NCBI GenBank assembly: GCA_902602765.1
Contig: CACKSH010000010.1
Span: 1-64,000, forward strand
Direction: 5' to 3'
DNA length: 64,000 nt
Source: Paracoccaceae bacterium
GTDB lineage: Bacteria; Pseudomonadota; Alphaproteobacteria; Rhodobacterales; Rhodobacteraceae
The first letter of the stretch is position 1. Each line of letters starts with the position of its first letter. The position numbers and the translations under genes are program-made. The notes beneath the pieces are model-generated. The model did not search any database, was not told the DNA's origin, and was given only the letters and a program-made list of their open reading frames with translations. This document shows positions 8,571 through 18,429 of the stretch, in pieces.

Positions 8571-10364
8571 CTATTTTGCATACCCAATTGTTTTGAGAGC
8601 TTCTTTGATTTCCTTTAAAATAACTGGATCGTCGATAGTTGCAGGCAGCTTAAATTCTTTACTGTCAGCTATTTTAACCATTGTACCTCTTAAGATCTTT
8701 CCAGATCTTGTTTTAGGTAACCGATCAACGCCTGCTGTGAGACATAAAAAGCCCACAGGCAATTGCCCTTTTAGGTTATCGGATACTCCAATCACTGCGC
8801 ATTCTGCCACATCAGGATGATTTGCTAATATTTCTTCAATTGCGCCAGTTGATAGGCGATGTCCTGCTACATTTATCACATCATCTGTTCTGGCCATAAT
8901 ATAGATATATCCATCGTCATCAATAATTCCGGCGTCACCAGTTTCATAATACCCTGCGTATTTATTCAAATATGACGATTTAAATCTTTCTGGCGCGTTC
9001 CATAGTGTTGGAAGTGTACCCGGTGGCAGAGGTAGTTTTATAACAATTGAACCGAGTTTTCCTGGTGGAAGCTCTTGACCAGTACGGTCTAGCACTTTGA
9101 TGTCAAAGCCAGGCATCGGTACTGTTGGTCTTCCCATCTTTATTGGGTGTTTCTATGCCTATCGGATTTCTGGCGATTACATAGCCTGTTTCAGTTTGCC
9201 ACCAATGGTCAATAATTGGTATCTCAAGCAAATTTTCTGCCCACTTTACTGTATCTGGGTCAGCTCTCTCTCCTGCTAAAAATAAAGCTTGTAAATTACT
9301 CAAGTCATACTTTTGCTTAAGCTTTCCTTTAGGGTCCATTCTTTTTATGGCTCTAAATGCTGTTGGCGCTGTAAAGAAATTACTTACTTTGTGATCGCTT
9401 ATTACGCGCCAAAAAGTGCCAGCGTCTGGTGTGCCAACTGGCTTTCCCTCAAAGACTACAGTTGTATTCCCATGAATTAGTTGCGCATAGCAAATGTAGC
9501 TGTGGCCAACTATCCATCCTATATCAGACGCCGCCCAAAACACTTCTCTTGGATCAACGTTATAAAAATTCTTCATGGTCCAGTTGAGAGCAGCAAGATG
9601 ACCAGCTGTCGGTCTAACTACTACTTTTGGAGCCCCAATGTCCCCGAGGTGTAAAGAATATATGCAGGATGACTACCTTCGACAGGTACGCAGGGTGACT
9701 TTTCTACATTTTTTTGAATAAGGTCCCAGTCGTGATCGCGCCCATTAATTAACTCTGCTTCACATTTTGGCCTTTGTAATACAACTACGGTTTCCGGCTT
9801 GTAATTTGCTAATTCAATGGCAGAGTCGATTAAGGGCTTGTACTGTACAATCCTATTTGGCTCCAAACCACATGACGCTGCTATCATTGCTTTAGGTTTA
9901 GCATCATCTATTCTAACGGCAAGTTCATTAGAGGCAAATCCCCCAAATAGCATGGAATGTATTGCGCCAATTCTTGCGTAAGCCAGCATGGTTATTATAC
10001 CTTCGGGGACCATTGGCATATAGATTATAACTCGATCACCCTTTGAAATTCCTTTACTACTCAAAGCCCCCGCCAGCGTTGCAACTTTTTCTAATAATTC
10101 TGAGAAGGTTATAGAGTACTTTGTATCAGTTATTGGACTGTCATAAATAATCGCTTTTTGATCAGCTCTTCCATTTAGAACATGCCCGTCGACAGCGTTA
10201 TAGCAAGTATTTACCTCACTATCACAGAACCATTCGTACAAAGGTGCCCGTTCTGAGAACAATGCTTTAGAAGGCTTCTTTACTCAGTCAATCGCATCTG
10301 TAGCGGTCATCCAAAACGATTCTGGGTCGTTTTTCCAGCTATTATATATTTCCTCATAGCCCAT
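8571..10364 (-). pseudogene. prpE: Propionate-CoA ligase (PrpE) pseudogene
   Basis: The reconstructed product is a propionyl-CoA synthetase, which converts propionate (and acrylate in some Roseobacters) to the CoA ester. It opens at ATG 10364 with a strong GGGAGG site and reads MGYEEIYNSWKNDPESFWM. Four lesions are visible. Codon 27, normally Trp in AIDW, is TGA at 10284-10286. A one-base deletion near 9625-9640 follows ILYTSGT. A one-base insertion in the G run at 9145-9147 precedes MGRPTVPMPG. About 30 codons are missing near 8726-8736, where AGV joins directly to [10 protein letters not shown]. The remaining sequence is well conserved, including IDHWWQTETG and TDDVINVAGHR. TGA ends other genes here, so it is not a Trp codon. 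Confidence 0.92.
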
Positions 10365-10538
10365 GGACCTCCCTTTCAATGCATCCAAACTTTTCTGAAT
10401 AATGCTTTAAATTTTGATTATGGCAAGGTGCGTAGGAAAGATTTTGAATTACTTGTTGTATATCATTAGATGATAGCTATGAAGATAGTCAGTATCTTTT
10501 TATAAAAGAGAGTTGAAAGTATCGTTTCAACGTAAATT

Positions 10539-10817
10539 ATGACGTCGCAAGAAGCAGAAATTTATGCACTAAAAGTCACTAATTGGCTTATTTCAAATCA
10601 AGATCTCCTTGATGTTTTTATGAGTTCAACTGGCGTATCTGAAGCAACTATTAAAAGTGATTTTCATGATGGAGTATTTTTGGCAGCCATATTAGATTTT
10701 TTGTTACTTGATGATAAGTGGGTTATTGCCGCCTGCGATGCCATGCAGTTAGAGCCTGATGCAATGCACTCTGCTAGACTAATGTTGCCAGGTGGTGAAA
10801 AGGTAAATTGGACGTGA
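10539..10817 (+). CDS. DUF3572 family protein
   Basis: This small 92-residue, mostly helical acidic protein carries the pattern of DUF3572 proteins of alphaproteobacteria: an N-terminal [12 protein letters not shown] helix, [16 protein letters not shown] in the middle and a C-terminal LPGG. No biochemical role is known. Its TGA stop overlaps the possible GTG start of the next gene (GTGA), so the two are translationally coupled. Confidence 0.8.
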   Translation: MTSQEAEIYALKVTNWLISNQDLLDVFMSSTGVSEATIKSDFHDGVFLAAILDFLLLDDKWVIAACDAMQLEPDAMHSARLMLPGGEKVNWT

Positions 10818-11509
10818 TCGGTATGAATGTCGATGGTATTTTATTCGATAAAGACGGCACTCTTTTTGATTTTCATAGGACATGGAGTTCGTGGACATCT
10901 GATGCAATTGAATATCTTTGCCGAAACAATTTAGCAAAAAAAGAATTAATTGCTGAAGCACTTGGATACGATTCGAAGAACCAGACTTTTTTAAAATCAA
11001 GTTTGCTAATCGCAGGTACTGCTGAACAGGCTGCAGATAAAATTGTGCCTTTTCTCGATAATATCAGCAAACACGAAATCGAGGAATATTTATTGAGTTC
11101 AGCTAAAAGAGTAAAACTGATTGAGGTTATTCCACTTGAGCGGTTTCTAAAGAATTTATACTCTAAGGGCCTAAAAATTGGTCTTGTGACAAATGATTTC
11201 GAGGCTGTTGCACATGCACATTTGAAAGCAGCTGGTATTCACAAATATTTTGATTTTATTGCTGGATATGACAGTGGTTTTGGAATTAAGCCGGACCCCA
11301 AGCCGCTTATGGCATTTGCAGAGCAGTTTTCGATCTTACCGCACCGGGTCGCCATGGTTGGAGACAGTACTCATGATCTGTTTGCTGCAGAAAAAGCGGG
11401 AATGTATAAAATTGGCGTACTTACTGGCTTAGCTACATATTCTGACCTCGCTCCATATTCTGATGTGGTCTTTGATAACATTGGTTACATCGAGGGTCTC
11501 CTCAAATAA
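10808..11509 (+). CDS. HAD-superfamily phosphatase (phosphoglycolate phosphatase-like)
   Basis: This is a HAD hydrolase with motif [11 protein letters not shown] (nucleophile and acid Asp), motif II VTNDF, the conserved lysine in GIKPDPKP and motif [13 protein letters not shown]. The helical cap inserted after motif I makes it a subclass I phosphatase similar to Gph. The substrate is uncertain. Start choice is ambiguous: TTG 10808, GTG 10814 (overlapping the previous stop) or ATG 10823, which lies 7 residues before motif I. GTG or ATG seems most likely given the coupling to the DUF3572 gene. Confidence 0.85.
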   Translation: MDVIGMNVDGILFDKDGTLFDFHRTWSSWTSDAIEYLCRNNLAKKELIAEALGYDSKNQTFLKSSLLIAGTAEQAADKIVPFLDNISKHEIEEYLLSSAKRVKLIEVIPLERFLKNLYSKGLKIGLVTNDFEAVAHAHLKAAGIHKYFDFIAGYDSGFGIKPDPKPLMAFAEQFSILPHRVAMVGDSTHDLFAAEKAGMYKIGVLTGLATYSDLAPYSDVVFDNIGYIEGLLK

Positions 11510-11598
11510 TTATGTTTAATACGACCTAGATTGTCGCAAAAGAACAGGACACATTGGATTTACCTCTATGTTTTAGAGACAAACTGTAGAGCAAGCAT

Positions 11599-13158
11599 AT
11601 GAGTCCCATTGAATCTAGACGAAAAAGGGCCGGTGGACGAGCTGGTAATGCTGGTAGACGTGCCAGCTCATCTTTTCTTCAGATACCATGGGAACTCACC
11701 ACAAATATAGACAAGCCTACTGAACCTTTGAGCGAGGAGGGTGTGAACGCGATACATCTTGGTGCAATGGAAATCTTGGAAGAGATTGGGCTAGAAATTC
11801 TCAACCGTGAAGCTAGAGACATTCTATCAGAAGCTGGCTGTATTGTTGTAGGTGAAAATGTTAAATTTGATCGTGAGTTTATTATGGAGATGATAAATAA
11901 AGCGCCGTCTCAATTTGATATTATACCAAGAAACCCAAAGAAAAAAATTACTGTGGGTGGAAAAAAAATATTGTTTGGAAATGTTTCTTCACCACCAAAC
12001 TACTGGGATACAAAAATATGTCGAAAAGTGCCGGGGACGAGAGAGACTTGCAAAAATTTACTCAAGCTTAGCCAATATTTTAATTGTATTCACTTTGTTG
12101 GAGGATATCCAGTAGAGCCGGTCGATCTGCATCCGAGTACACGTCATCTTGATGTGCTTTATGATAAACTGACTGTTACCGACAAAGCCGCACACGCCTA
12201 CAGTTTAGGAAAAGAGAGAGTTGAAGATGTTATTGAAATGGTGCGAATTGCTGGTGGTTGGACGGACGAAGAGTTCGATAGTGGTCCAAAAATGTATACA
12301 AATATTAATTCGACATCTCCTTTAAAGCATGATCAGCCCATGCTCGACGGATGGATGAGATTAGCTAGACGAAATCAAGGTTTGATAGTTACGCCATTTA
12401 CGTTAGCTGGTGCTATGGCTCCAGTTACAATGGCGGGCGCAGTGGCACAATCAATAGCAGAGGGTTTAAGTGCTATTGCGCTTGCGCAGTATATCAAGCC
12501 GGGCGTTGGATGTGCCATAGGCACATTCACTTCAAATGTTGATATGAAATCTGGAGCTCCTGCATTTGGGACACCTGAGTATATCAGAGCAACCCAGATG
12601 ACAGGTCAACTAGCTCGTCACTACGGCCTTCCATTAAGGTCATCGGGAGTATGCGCTGCAAACGTTCCGGATGGACAATCAATTTGGGAGACGTCAAATA
12701 GCCTATGGGCAGCCGTACAGTCAGGATCAAATATCATTTATCATGCTGCCGGGTGGTTAGAGGGAGGCCTGATCGCCAGCCCAGAAAAATTTATAATGGA
12801 CTGTGAGATTATACAGCAGATCCAACGGTACATGGATCAAGAAATACACTCCACAGATCCTGACAGCATAGCGATATCGGCAATTAAAGAAGTGGGTAGT
12901 GCTGGACATTTTTTTGGAGTTGAACATACGCAAAGTCGTTATGAAAGTGCTTTTTATCAACCGTTTTTATCCGATTGGAGAAACTATGAGGCATGGGAGG
13001 CGGCTGGTGCAGTATGGACGCCTCAACGTGCTTACAAAATATATGAACAAATTCTTCATGAGTTTTCAGAACCATCGATAGATCAAGGAGTTGATGAGGA
13101 ATTAAAGGACTTTGTGGCTCGACGAAAAACTGAGGGTGGTGCACCAACCGATTTCTGA
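11599..13158 (+). CDS. Trimethylamine methyltransferase (MttB) family protein, non-pyrrolysine
   Basis: This 519-residue protein belongs to the MttB/MtgB superfamily, TIM-barrel methyltransferases that move a methyl group from quaternary or tertiary amines to a corrinoid protein. The reading frame is uninterrupted by TAG, so it is a non-pyrrolysine member. Characterised relatives use glycine betaine, proline betaine, carnitine and similar substrates. The conserved glycine-rich segments TPFTLAGAMAPVTMAGA and YHAAGWLEGGLIASPEKF are present. The basic N-terminal 25 residues (RRKRAGGRAGNAGRRA) are typical of alphaproteobacterial copies. No corrinoid protein or activase is adjacent. The substrate is unknown; sarcosine oxidase genes lie 6 kb downstream. 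Confidence 0.88.
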   Translation: MSPIESRRKRAGGRAGNAGRRASSSFLQIPWELTTNIDKPTEPLSEEGVNAIHLGAMEILEEIGLEILNREARDILSEAGCIVVGENVKFDREFIMEMINKAPSQFDIIPRNPKKKITVGGKKILFGNVSSPPNYWDTKICRKVPGTRETCKNLLKLSQYFNCIHFVGGYPVEPVDLHPSTRHLDVLYDKLTVTDKAAHAYSLGKERVEDVIEMVRIAGGWTDEEFDSGPKMYTNINSTSPLKHDQPMLDGWMRLARRNQGLIVTPFTLAGAMAPVTMAGAVAQSIAEGLSAIALAQYIKPGVGCAIGTFTSNVDMKSGAPAFGTPEYIRATQMTGQLARHYGLPLRSSGVCAANVPDGQSIWETSNSLWAAVQSGSNIIYHAAGWLEGGLIASPEKFIMDCEIIQQIQRYMDQEIHSTDPDSIAISAIKEVGSAGHFFGVEHTQSRYESAFYQPFLSDWRNYEAWEAAGAVWTPQRAYKIYEQILHEFSEPSIDQGVDEELKDFVARRKTEGGAPTDF

Positions 13159-13243
13159 TGTTTGTTTGTATTTTTTAATTTTAGAATTCTTTTACTGGTG
13201 TTTAAGCTAGAAACTGTCTAGTTAGCCCTGTAATATAATTAAA

Positions 13244-13933
13244 ATGGACGTCAGAATTATGGGAAGAGAAGTAAAAATCGCTCCGTCTATTCTTGCAGCG
13301 GACTTCGCAAATTTTGGAAAGGAAATTCGGGCAGTTGAGGCTCAGGGTGCTGATTGGATCCATGTTGATGTAATGGATGGACATTTTGTCCCGAATTTAA
13401 CATTTGGACCGGCTTTGTGCAAAGCAATCCGTCCGCATATAAAATCCGTAATGGACGTACATCTCATGATTAGTCCAGTTGAGCGGTATATTGACGAGTA
13501 TGCGGAAGCAGGAGCGGATATAATTACCGCTCATTACGAGGCTACAGACCATCCGCATCGTACAATGCAAGCTATACGTGCTTCTGGTTGCAAAGCTGGC
13601 ATTGCATTAAATCCCGCCACTCCTGCAGAAAGTGTCGAATATTTACTGGATTCTATTGATCTGATTTGCGTCATGACAGTGAATCCAGGGTTTGGTGGTC
13701 AAAGTTTTATTAGCTCTCAACTAGAAAAAATTGAAAAATTAAAATCAATGATCGGTTCGCGGCAAATTTTCTTGGAAATTGATGGTGGTATCGACAGCAA
13801 AACTGCACCCATGGTTGTAGCTCAAGGAGCAAATGTTTTAGTTGCGGGATCAGCAGTATTTAAAGGTGGTTCGAGTGATAACCCATCCGTTTATGGGAAA
13901 AATATATCAGAAATTCGGAACTCGTTTAAATAA
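13244..13933 (+). CDS. rpe: Ribulose-phosphate 3-epimerase
   Basis: This enzyme interconverts ribulose-5-phosphate and xylulose-5-phosphate in the pentose phosphate pathway. The TIM-barrel protein carries the family motifs [26 protein letters not shown] (metal-binding His/Asp), [12 protein letters not shown] and LEIDGGI. It is 229 residues from ATG 13244; ATG 13259 gives [10 protein letters not shown] and is equally plausible. It stands alone between the MttB-family gene and tRNA-Glu. Confidence 0.95.
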   Translation: MDVRIMGREVKIAPSILAADFANFGKEIRAVEAQGADWIHVDVMDGHFVPNLTFGPALCKAIRPHIKSVMDVHLMISPVERYIDEYAEAGADIITAHYEATDHPHRTMQAIRASGCKAGIALNPATPAESVEYLLDSIDLICVMTVNPGFGGQSFISSQLEKIEKLKSMIGSRQIFLEIDGGIDSKTAPMVVAQGANVLVAGSAVFKGGSSDNPSVYGKNISEIRNSFK

Positions 13934-13993
13934 TAAAGCGGTTTGGGAAGGTAATCTATAAAATGTTCCAGAAATAAACAGTGTCTTTTTTAG

Positions 13994-14068
13994 TGGCAGC
14001 CCGTACGAGAATCGAACTCGTCTTTCCAGGTTGAAAACCTGGCGTCCTAACCGATAGACGAACGGGCC
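13994..14068 (-). tRNA. tRNA-Glu (UUC)
   Basis: Read leftward, the sequence starts GGCCCGT and ends ACGGGCT-G-CCA, forming a seven-pair acceptor stem with one G-U pair and an encoded CCA. The anticodon arm is CCAGG-TTTTCAA-CCTGG with anticodon TTC, decoding Glu. The T arm has GTTCGATTC. Total length is 75 with CCA. Confidence 0.96.
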
Positions 14069-14163
14069 GCTCTGCCTGTGTTTGCGTTATTATTTAAACC
14101 CTTAGGGCTGTGCAAGTAGAAAAATGCATCAAAATATATTTTTTTGAATTTTTACTATTATAT

Positions 14164-15915
14164 CTAAAACTGGTCTGGCCAGGCTGCATCCTCTAAGATT
14201 AACTGAGGAGATTTTTTACCTTGCCAATAATTAATATCTAATTTTCCAACTAAATGTACTTTTTTACCATCGTGGTCGGATAATTCTTGCCCTAAATTTC
14301 CCTCAAAAGCTCTAAAACAGATAGCATCCATTGATTTGCCATTATCATCTGAAAACCGAACTTTTAGGTGGTTATCACCAATCCTCTTTGTAAAACTCAA
14401 GCTAACATCACAAAATGCAAACCTTGGTTCTCGAATTGCTGAACCGAATGGACCACAATTTTCTAATTCCTCAATCAGATCAATCTTTGCTGCCTGGATA
14501 AAAAGAATTCCATCTACCAAAAGCTCCGGAGCTTCTGCGTTCACAATTTTAGCTTTTTCCGCCAATTCACATAATCGATCCATCGCGGGCTTTAGTTGAT
14601 CCATTGTAAGGCTTAAGCCTGCCGCCATTTTGTGCCCACCACCCTTTTGTATAAGACCCTCTCGCTGTAGCCGTTGGATTGCATGCCCTAAATCGTAACC
14701 ATCGATGGATCGACCTGACCCTTTACCATCTATTCCGTCAAAACCAATGACAATTGACGGCTTATTAAATTTATCTTTGAGCCTTGACGCGACGATTCCA
14801 ACTACTCCTGGATGCCACCCCTCTGATGCTGCCCAAATAATTGAATTTTCCGACTGGTTTTTATCTATCTGAGCAAGTGCTTGTTTTCTTGCTATATTTT
14901 CTATCTCCCGTCGCTTTCTATTCAATTCTTCTATTTGCTCACATAGATCGTTCGCCTCTGAAGTTGAAATTGAACACAGGAGCTTCAAGGCTAGATCGGC
15001 AGGGCCTATTCGACCTGGTGCATTTAATTTAGGACCCAAGATATATCCTAAATGATATGAAGTAGGACTGGAGTTTATACCAGATTTATCAAAAAGTAAC
15101 TTTAAACCTAATCTCTTTCTGTTGGATAAAATTTTTAAACCCTGACGAACAAAAGCCCGATTCACGCCAGTTAAAGGGGCGACATCTGCTACAGTTCCAA
15201 GAGCGACTAAATCTAAGAAGTCCATTAGATTGGGTGATGTTTTATTACTATCCTTAAGTTGACGACCGCATTCAACCAAAGTTAAAAATACCACGCCGGC
15301 AGCACATAAATATGATAAAACACCGCTCTCAATTTGCCTGTTAGGATTTACTATAGAATGACATTTGGGATCTTCCTCAGATCCCAAATGATGATCTAAA
15401 ATGATTACGTCACAATCCTCGCGGACTGTTTCCAGTGCCTCATGACCCAGTGTTCCACAATCAACACAAATAATAAGCTCATTATTCGAAGAAAGTCTGG
15501 TCATAGCCGCTTTGTTCGGGCCATATCCCTCCCTGATCCGATCTGGCACATAAATACTTGGTTCTATTTTAAAAAATCGAAACCAAGATACGAGCATTGC
15601 TCCAGAAGTCGCTCCATCAACATCATAATCTGCATAAACGACAATCCGTTCCTTACGGTTTACGGCACCTATTAGTCTCTGAGCAGCCTTAGAGACATCT
15701 AGTAACTCCTTAGGATCTGGTAGTAAGTTTCTAATGAGTGGGTTCAAATATGCTTCCACGTCTTCGGGAGGAATTGAAAGCCTTCCTAAAACACTGGCTA
15801 CGGGAGGTTTTTGTCCAGTAATTTGTGATATAGCTTCCGCTTGCCGGTGCTGGTCATCACTGAGCCCAATCCATCTTCTACCTGTAATGGATTTGTGAAC
15901 ACCTAAAACTGCCAT
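14164..15915 (-). CDS. recJ: Single-stranded-DNA-specific exonuclease RecJ
   Basis: This 5'-3' single-strand exonuclease serves recombination and mismatch repair. The 583-residue protein has the DHH-superfamily motifs: DYDVDGATSGAML (motif I), ICVDCGTLG (motif II) and ILDHHLG (motif III). It also has a DHHA1 domain with GGGHKMAAG near residue 425 and a C-terminal OB-like domain. It is followed leftward by tRNA-Glu and preceded by glpX with a 10-base gap, as in many Rhodobacteraceae (hom-glpX-recJ). Confidence 0.96.
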   Translation of the reverse strand: MAVLGVHKSITGRRWIGLSDDQHRQAEAISQITGQKPPVASVLGRLSIPPEDVEAYLNPLIRNLLPDPKELLDVSKAAQRLIGAVNRKERIVVYADYDVDGATSGAMLVSWFRFFKIEPSIYVPDRIREGYGPNKAAMTRLSSNNELIICVDCGTLGHEALETVREDCDVIILDHHLGSEEDPKCHSIVNPNRQIESGVLSYLCAAGVVFLTLVECGRQLKDSNKTSPNLMDFLDLVALGTVADVAPLTGVNRAFVRQGLKILSNRKRLGLKLLFDKSGINSSPTSYHLGYILGPKLNAPGRIGPADLALKLLCSISTSEANDLCEQIEELNRKRREIENIARKQALAQIDKNQSENSIIWAASEGWHPGVVGIVASRLKDKFNKPSIVIGFDGIDGKGSGRSIDGYDLGHAIQRLQREGLIQKGGGHKMAAGLSLTMDQLKPAMDRLCELAEKAKIVNAEAPELLVDGILFIQAAKIDLIEELENCGPFGSAIREPRFAFCDVSLSFTKRIGDNHLKVRFSDDNGKSMDAICFRAFEGNLGQELSDHDGKKVHLVGKLDINYWQGKKSPQLILEDAAWPDQF

Positions 15916-15925
15916 AAAGAAAACA

Positions 15926-16894
15926 TTATTTCTTAGGGACGCGATAGATCATGCGCCGCACTGAGCCGGTTTTTGATCGCATCAGAATTGTTTCGGCAGT
16001 AACATGACTTATCTCGCGTTTTATACCTTCCAAGAGTGAGCCACCAGTAACCCCTGTAGCAGCGAAAATAACATCCTGTGTAACCATATCATCTATTGAA
16101 TAGATACGAGATAAGTCACTTATTCCGGCTTTTTCTGCACGAAGCTTTTCATCATCATTTTGAAATATTAATCTGCTTTGAATTTGTCCACCCATACATT
16201 TAAGTGCGGCGGCGGCAAGGACACCTTCGGGGGCCCCGCCAATTCCCATATACATATCTATACCCGTAATTTCAGATTCGGCACAGTGCATAACTCCAGC
16301 TACGTCACCATCTGAAATTAAGCGAATTGCTGCCCCAGTAGACCTCACTTGCTCTATCATATCCTGATGCCTTGGACGTTCTAAAATACACACTGTGATA
16401 TCGTTTGGATCGCAATTTTTTGCCTCAGCCAATATCTTAACCCTTTCAAAAGGTGACATATCAAGAGACAGTAGACTAGGTGAAAATCCGGGGCCAACTG
16501 CCAGCTTTTCCATATAAACATCTGGTGCATGTAGCATAGATCCCTTTGGTCCCATAGCAATAACTGTTAACGCATTTGGCATATCCTTAGCGGTTAGTGT
16601 TGTTCCTTCTAGTGGGTCTAACGCAATGTCTACACCGGGCCCACTCCCAGTTCCAACTTTCTCTCCAATGTAAAGCATTGGCGCCTCGTCACGTTCACCT
16701 TCGCCAATTACAACTGTACCCTCTATATCAAGTAAATTTAATTGTTCTCTCATTGCATTTACGGCAGCCTGGTCTGCTGCTTTTTCGTCACCTCGTCCAA
16801 TCAGTGATACTGACGCTATCGCTGCAGCCTCCGAAACTCTGGCCAATCCAAGGGAAAGCATACGGTCATCAAATTCAATCTTTGGGTTAGTCAT
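15926..16894 (-). CDS. glpX: Fructose-1,6-bisphosphatase, class II
   Basis: This gluconeogenic and Calvin/pentose-cycle enzyme hydrolyses fructose-1,6-bisphosphate. The 322-residue protein shows GEGERDEAPMLYIGE, the metal-binding DPLEGTTLTA and GIGGAPEGVLAAAALKCMGG, all hallmarks of GlpX. It lies between hom (17-base gap) and recJ on the same strand, a conserved alphaproteobacterial order, and is probably co-transcribed. Confidence 0.96.
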   Translation of the reverse strand: MTNPKIEFDDRMLSLGLARVSEAAAIASVSLIGRGDEKAADQAAVNAMREQLNLLDIEGTVVIGEGERDEAPMLYIGEKVGTGSGPGVDIALDPLEGTTLTAKDMPNALTVIAMGPKGSMLHAPDVYMEKLAVGPGFSPSLLSLDMSPFERVKILAEAKNCDPNDITVCILERPRHQDMIEQVRSTGAAIRLISDGDVAGVMHCAESEITGIDMYMGIGGAPEGVLAAAALKCMGGQIQSRLIFQNDDEKLRAEKAGISDLSRIYSIDDMVTQDVIFAATGVTGGSLLEGIKREISHVTAETILMRSKTGSVRRMIYRVPKK

Positions 16895-16911
16895 GGCAAA
16901 GCTTTCTTGCT

Positions 16912-18198
16912 CTAAAGTGGTTCGATGCGTAAAGCGACAGGTTCATCATGTACTACCCCAGTTTTCGGAACATTGGCTAAAGCCTTCTCAATCGACTGTG
17001 GGTCAGTAGTATGTGTAACAATAAGAACTGGGGCATTTTCATCAGCATGAGCGTACTGGCGCATCCGGTCGATTGATATTCCAAAGTCACCCAGTAGTGA
17101 TGCCACTTTCGCCAAAGCACCAGGTTTATCTGACAGTGATAAGCGCAAATAGTATGGTGCTCTTGTATTTGATTTCACAGATTGGACAGTTCTGAGTGTA
17201 TTTGCCTGTTGTCCAAAAGTTGGTATTCGTACCCCTCGAGCAATGTCTATAATATCTGCCATCACAGCGCTAGCTGTAGGCCCTTGGCCGGCCCCAGGGC
17301 CGCTTAGGATGATCTGTCCCACATGGTCTCCTTCGAGCATTACCATATTCGTACCTCCCTCTAACTGGCCAAGTGGTGAGACCGCTGGAACTAAGCACGG
17401 CGACATGCGCTGCTCAAGGCCGTCTCCGTTAAGTTGCGCAACACCAAGTAACTTTATTCGAAATCCCATATCTGCAGCATGATTTATATCCTCGATTGAG
17501 ATCTGACCAATACCCTCTAATTGTACCGCCCCAAAATTTACTTTTGTCCCGAAACCAATTGAAGCGAGCAAAGCAAGTTTATGTCCGGCGTCAATTCCGC
17601 CAACGTCAAGGTTGGGATCAGCTTCTAAATATCCCAAGGCTTCAGCCTCTTTAAATATTTCATCATAACTTAATCCAGATGACTGCATCCTTGTAAGAAT
17701 ATAATTGCATGTTCCGTTCATTACACCAACTACACGAGTTAGGCTATTGCCCGCGAGCCCTTCAGTTAATGCTTTGATGACTGGAATGCCCCCAGCTACT
17801 GCTGCTTCAAAACGAAGCAATTTATTTTTATTTTCAGTTTTTTCAGCCAGTTGTTGTCCGTGATGTGCTAATAATGCTTTATTGGCTGTTACTATATGTT
17901 TCTCATTATCTATGGCGGCAAAAATGGAATTTTTTGCCGCGCCGACATGACCCCCGATTAGTTCCACGAAGATATCAATATCTTTTCGATTAGCTAGAGT
18001 AACAGGATCACTCTCCCAATCGTACATTCTCAAATCTATCCCACGATCTTTATTCTTTGATTTTGCGGAAACTGCGACGATTTCGATTTTTCTGCCTGTT
18101 CGGGCCTGCAGAGTTTCCGCTTTCTGCTGGATTATCTTTACAACACCAATGCCCACTGTTCCCAATCCGGCAATGCCAAGTTTTATCGGATTAGTCAT
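16912..18198 (-). CDS. hom: Homoserine dehydrogenase
   Basis: This enzyme reduces aspartate semialdehyde to homoserine on the route to Thr and Met. The 428-residue protein has an N-terminal NAD(P)-binding GLGTVGIGVVK motif, the catalytic domain with GVMNGTCNYILT and EALGYLEADPNLDVGG, and a C-terminal ACT domain from about residue 350 (YYLRLSLSDKPGALAKV) that likely gives threonine feedback. It is the first gene of the leftward hom-glpX-recJ string. The upstream 231-base gap to the divergent dehydrogenase shows no clear riboswitch. Confidence 0.96.
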   Translation of the reverse strand: MTNPIKLGIAGLGTVGIGVVKIIQQKAETLQARTGRKIEIVAVSAKSKNKDRGIDLRMYDWESDPVTLANRKDIDIFVELIGGHVGAAKNSIFAAIDNEKHIVTANKALLAHHGQQLAEKTENKNKLLRFEAAVAGGIPVIKALTEGLAGNSLTRVVGVMNGTCNYILTRMQSSGLSYDEIFKEAEALGYLEADPNLDVGGIDAGHKLALLASIGFGTKVNFGAVQLEGIGQISIEDINHAADMGFRIKLLGVAQLNGDGLEQRMSPCLVPAVSPLGQLEGGTNMVMLEGDHVGQIILSGPGAGQGPTASAVMADIIDIARGVRIPTFGQQANTLRTVQSVKSNTRAPYYLRLSLSDKPGALAKVASLLGDFGISIDRMRQYAHADENAPVLIVTHTTDPQSIEKALANVPKTGVVHDEPVALRIEPL

Positions 18199-18429
18199 GA
18201 TGTGTTCCTTTTGTGAGTTGTAAGCTACAAAAGCGATTTAACCAAAAAGCCGGTATTAAGCAACAGCACACCCATACTTATTGAGCTTTAGGATGTCAGA
18301 TATTTTGGTCATAAAAATTAGAAAATAAATTAAATTAATATTTGACCTTTAAAAGTAGTTTTAGGTTTTAAATCCATTTTTTGTCGCTTTTAGAAAAGCC
18401 CAAAAAGATACGCAGGCGATATTAGAGTA

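Noticed and set aside
10284-10286. TGA in prpE as a Trp codon (altered genetic code)
   Set aside because: TGA is used as the normal stop in other intact genes in the window (for instance at 10815 and 42600), and prpE also has frameshifts.
11599-13158. Pyrrolysine in the MttB-family gene
   Set aside because: There is no in-frame TAG over 519 codons and no pyl genes are present.
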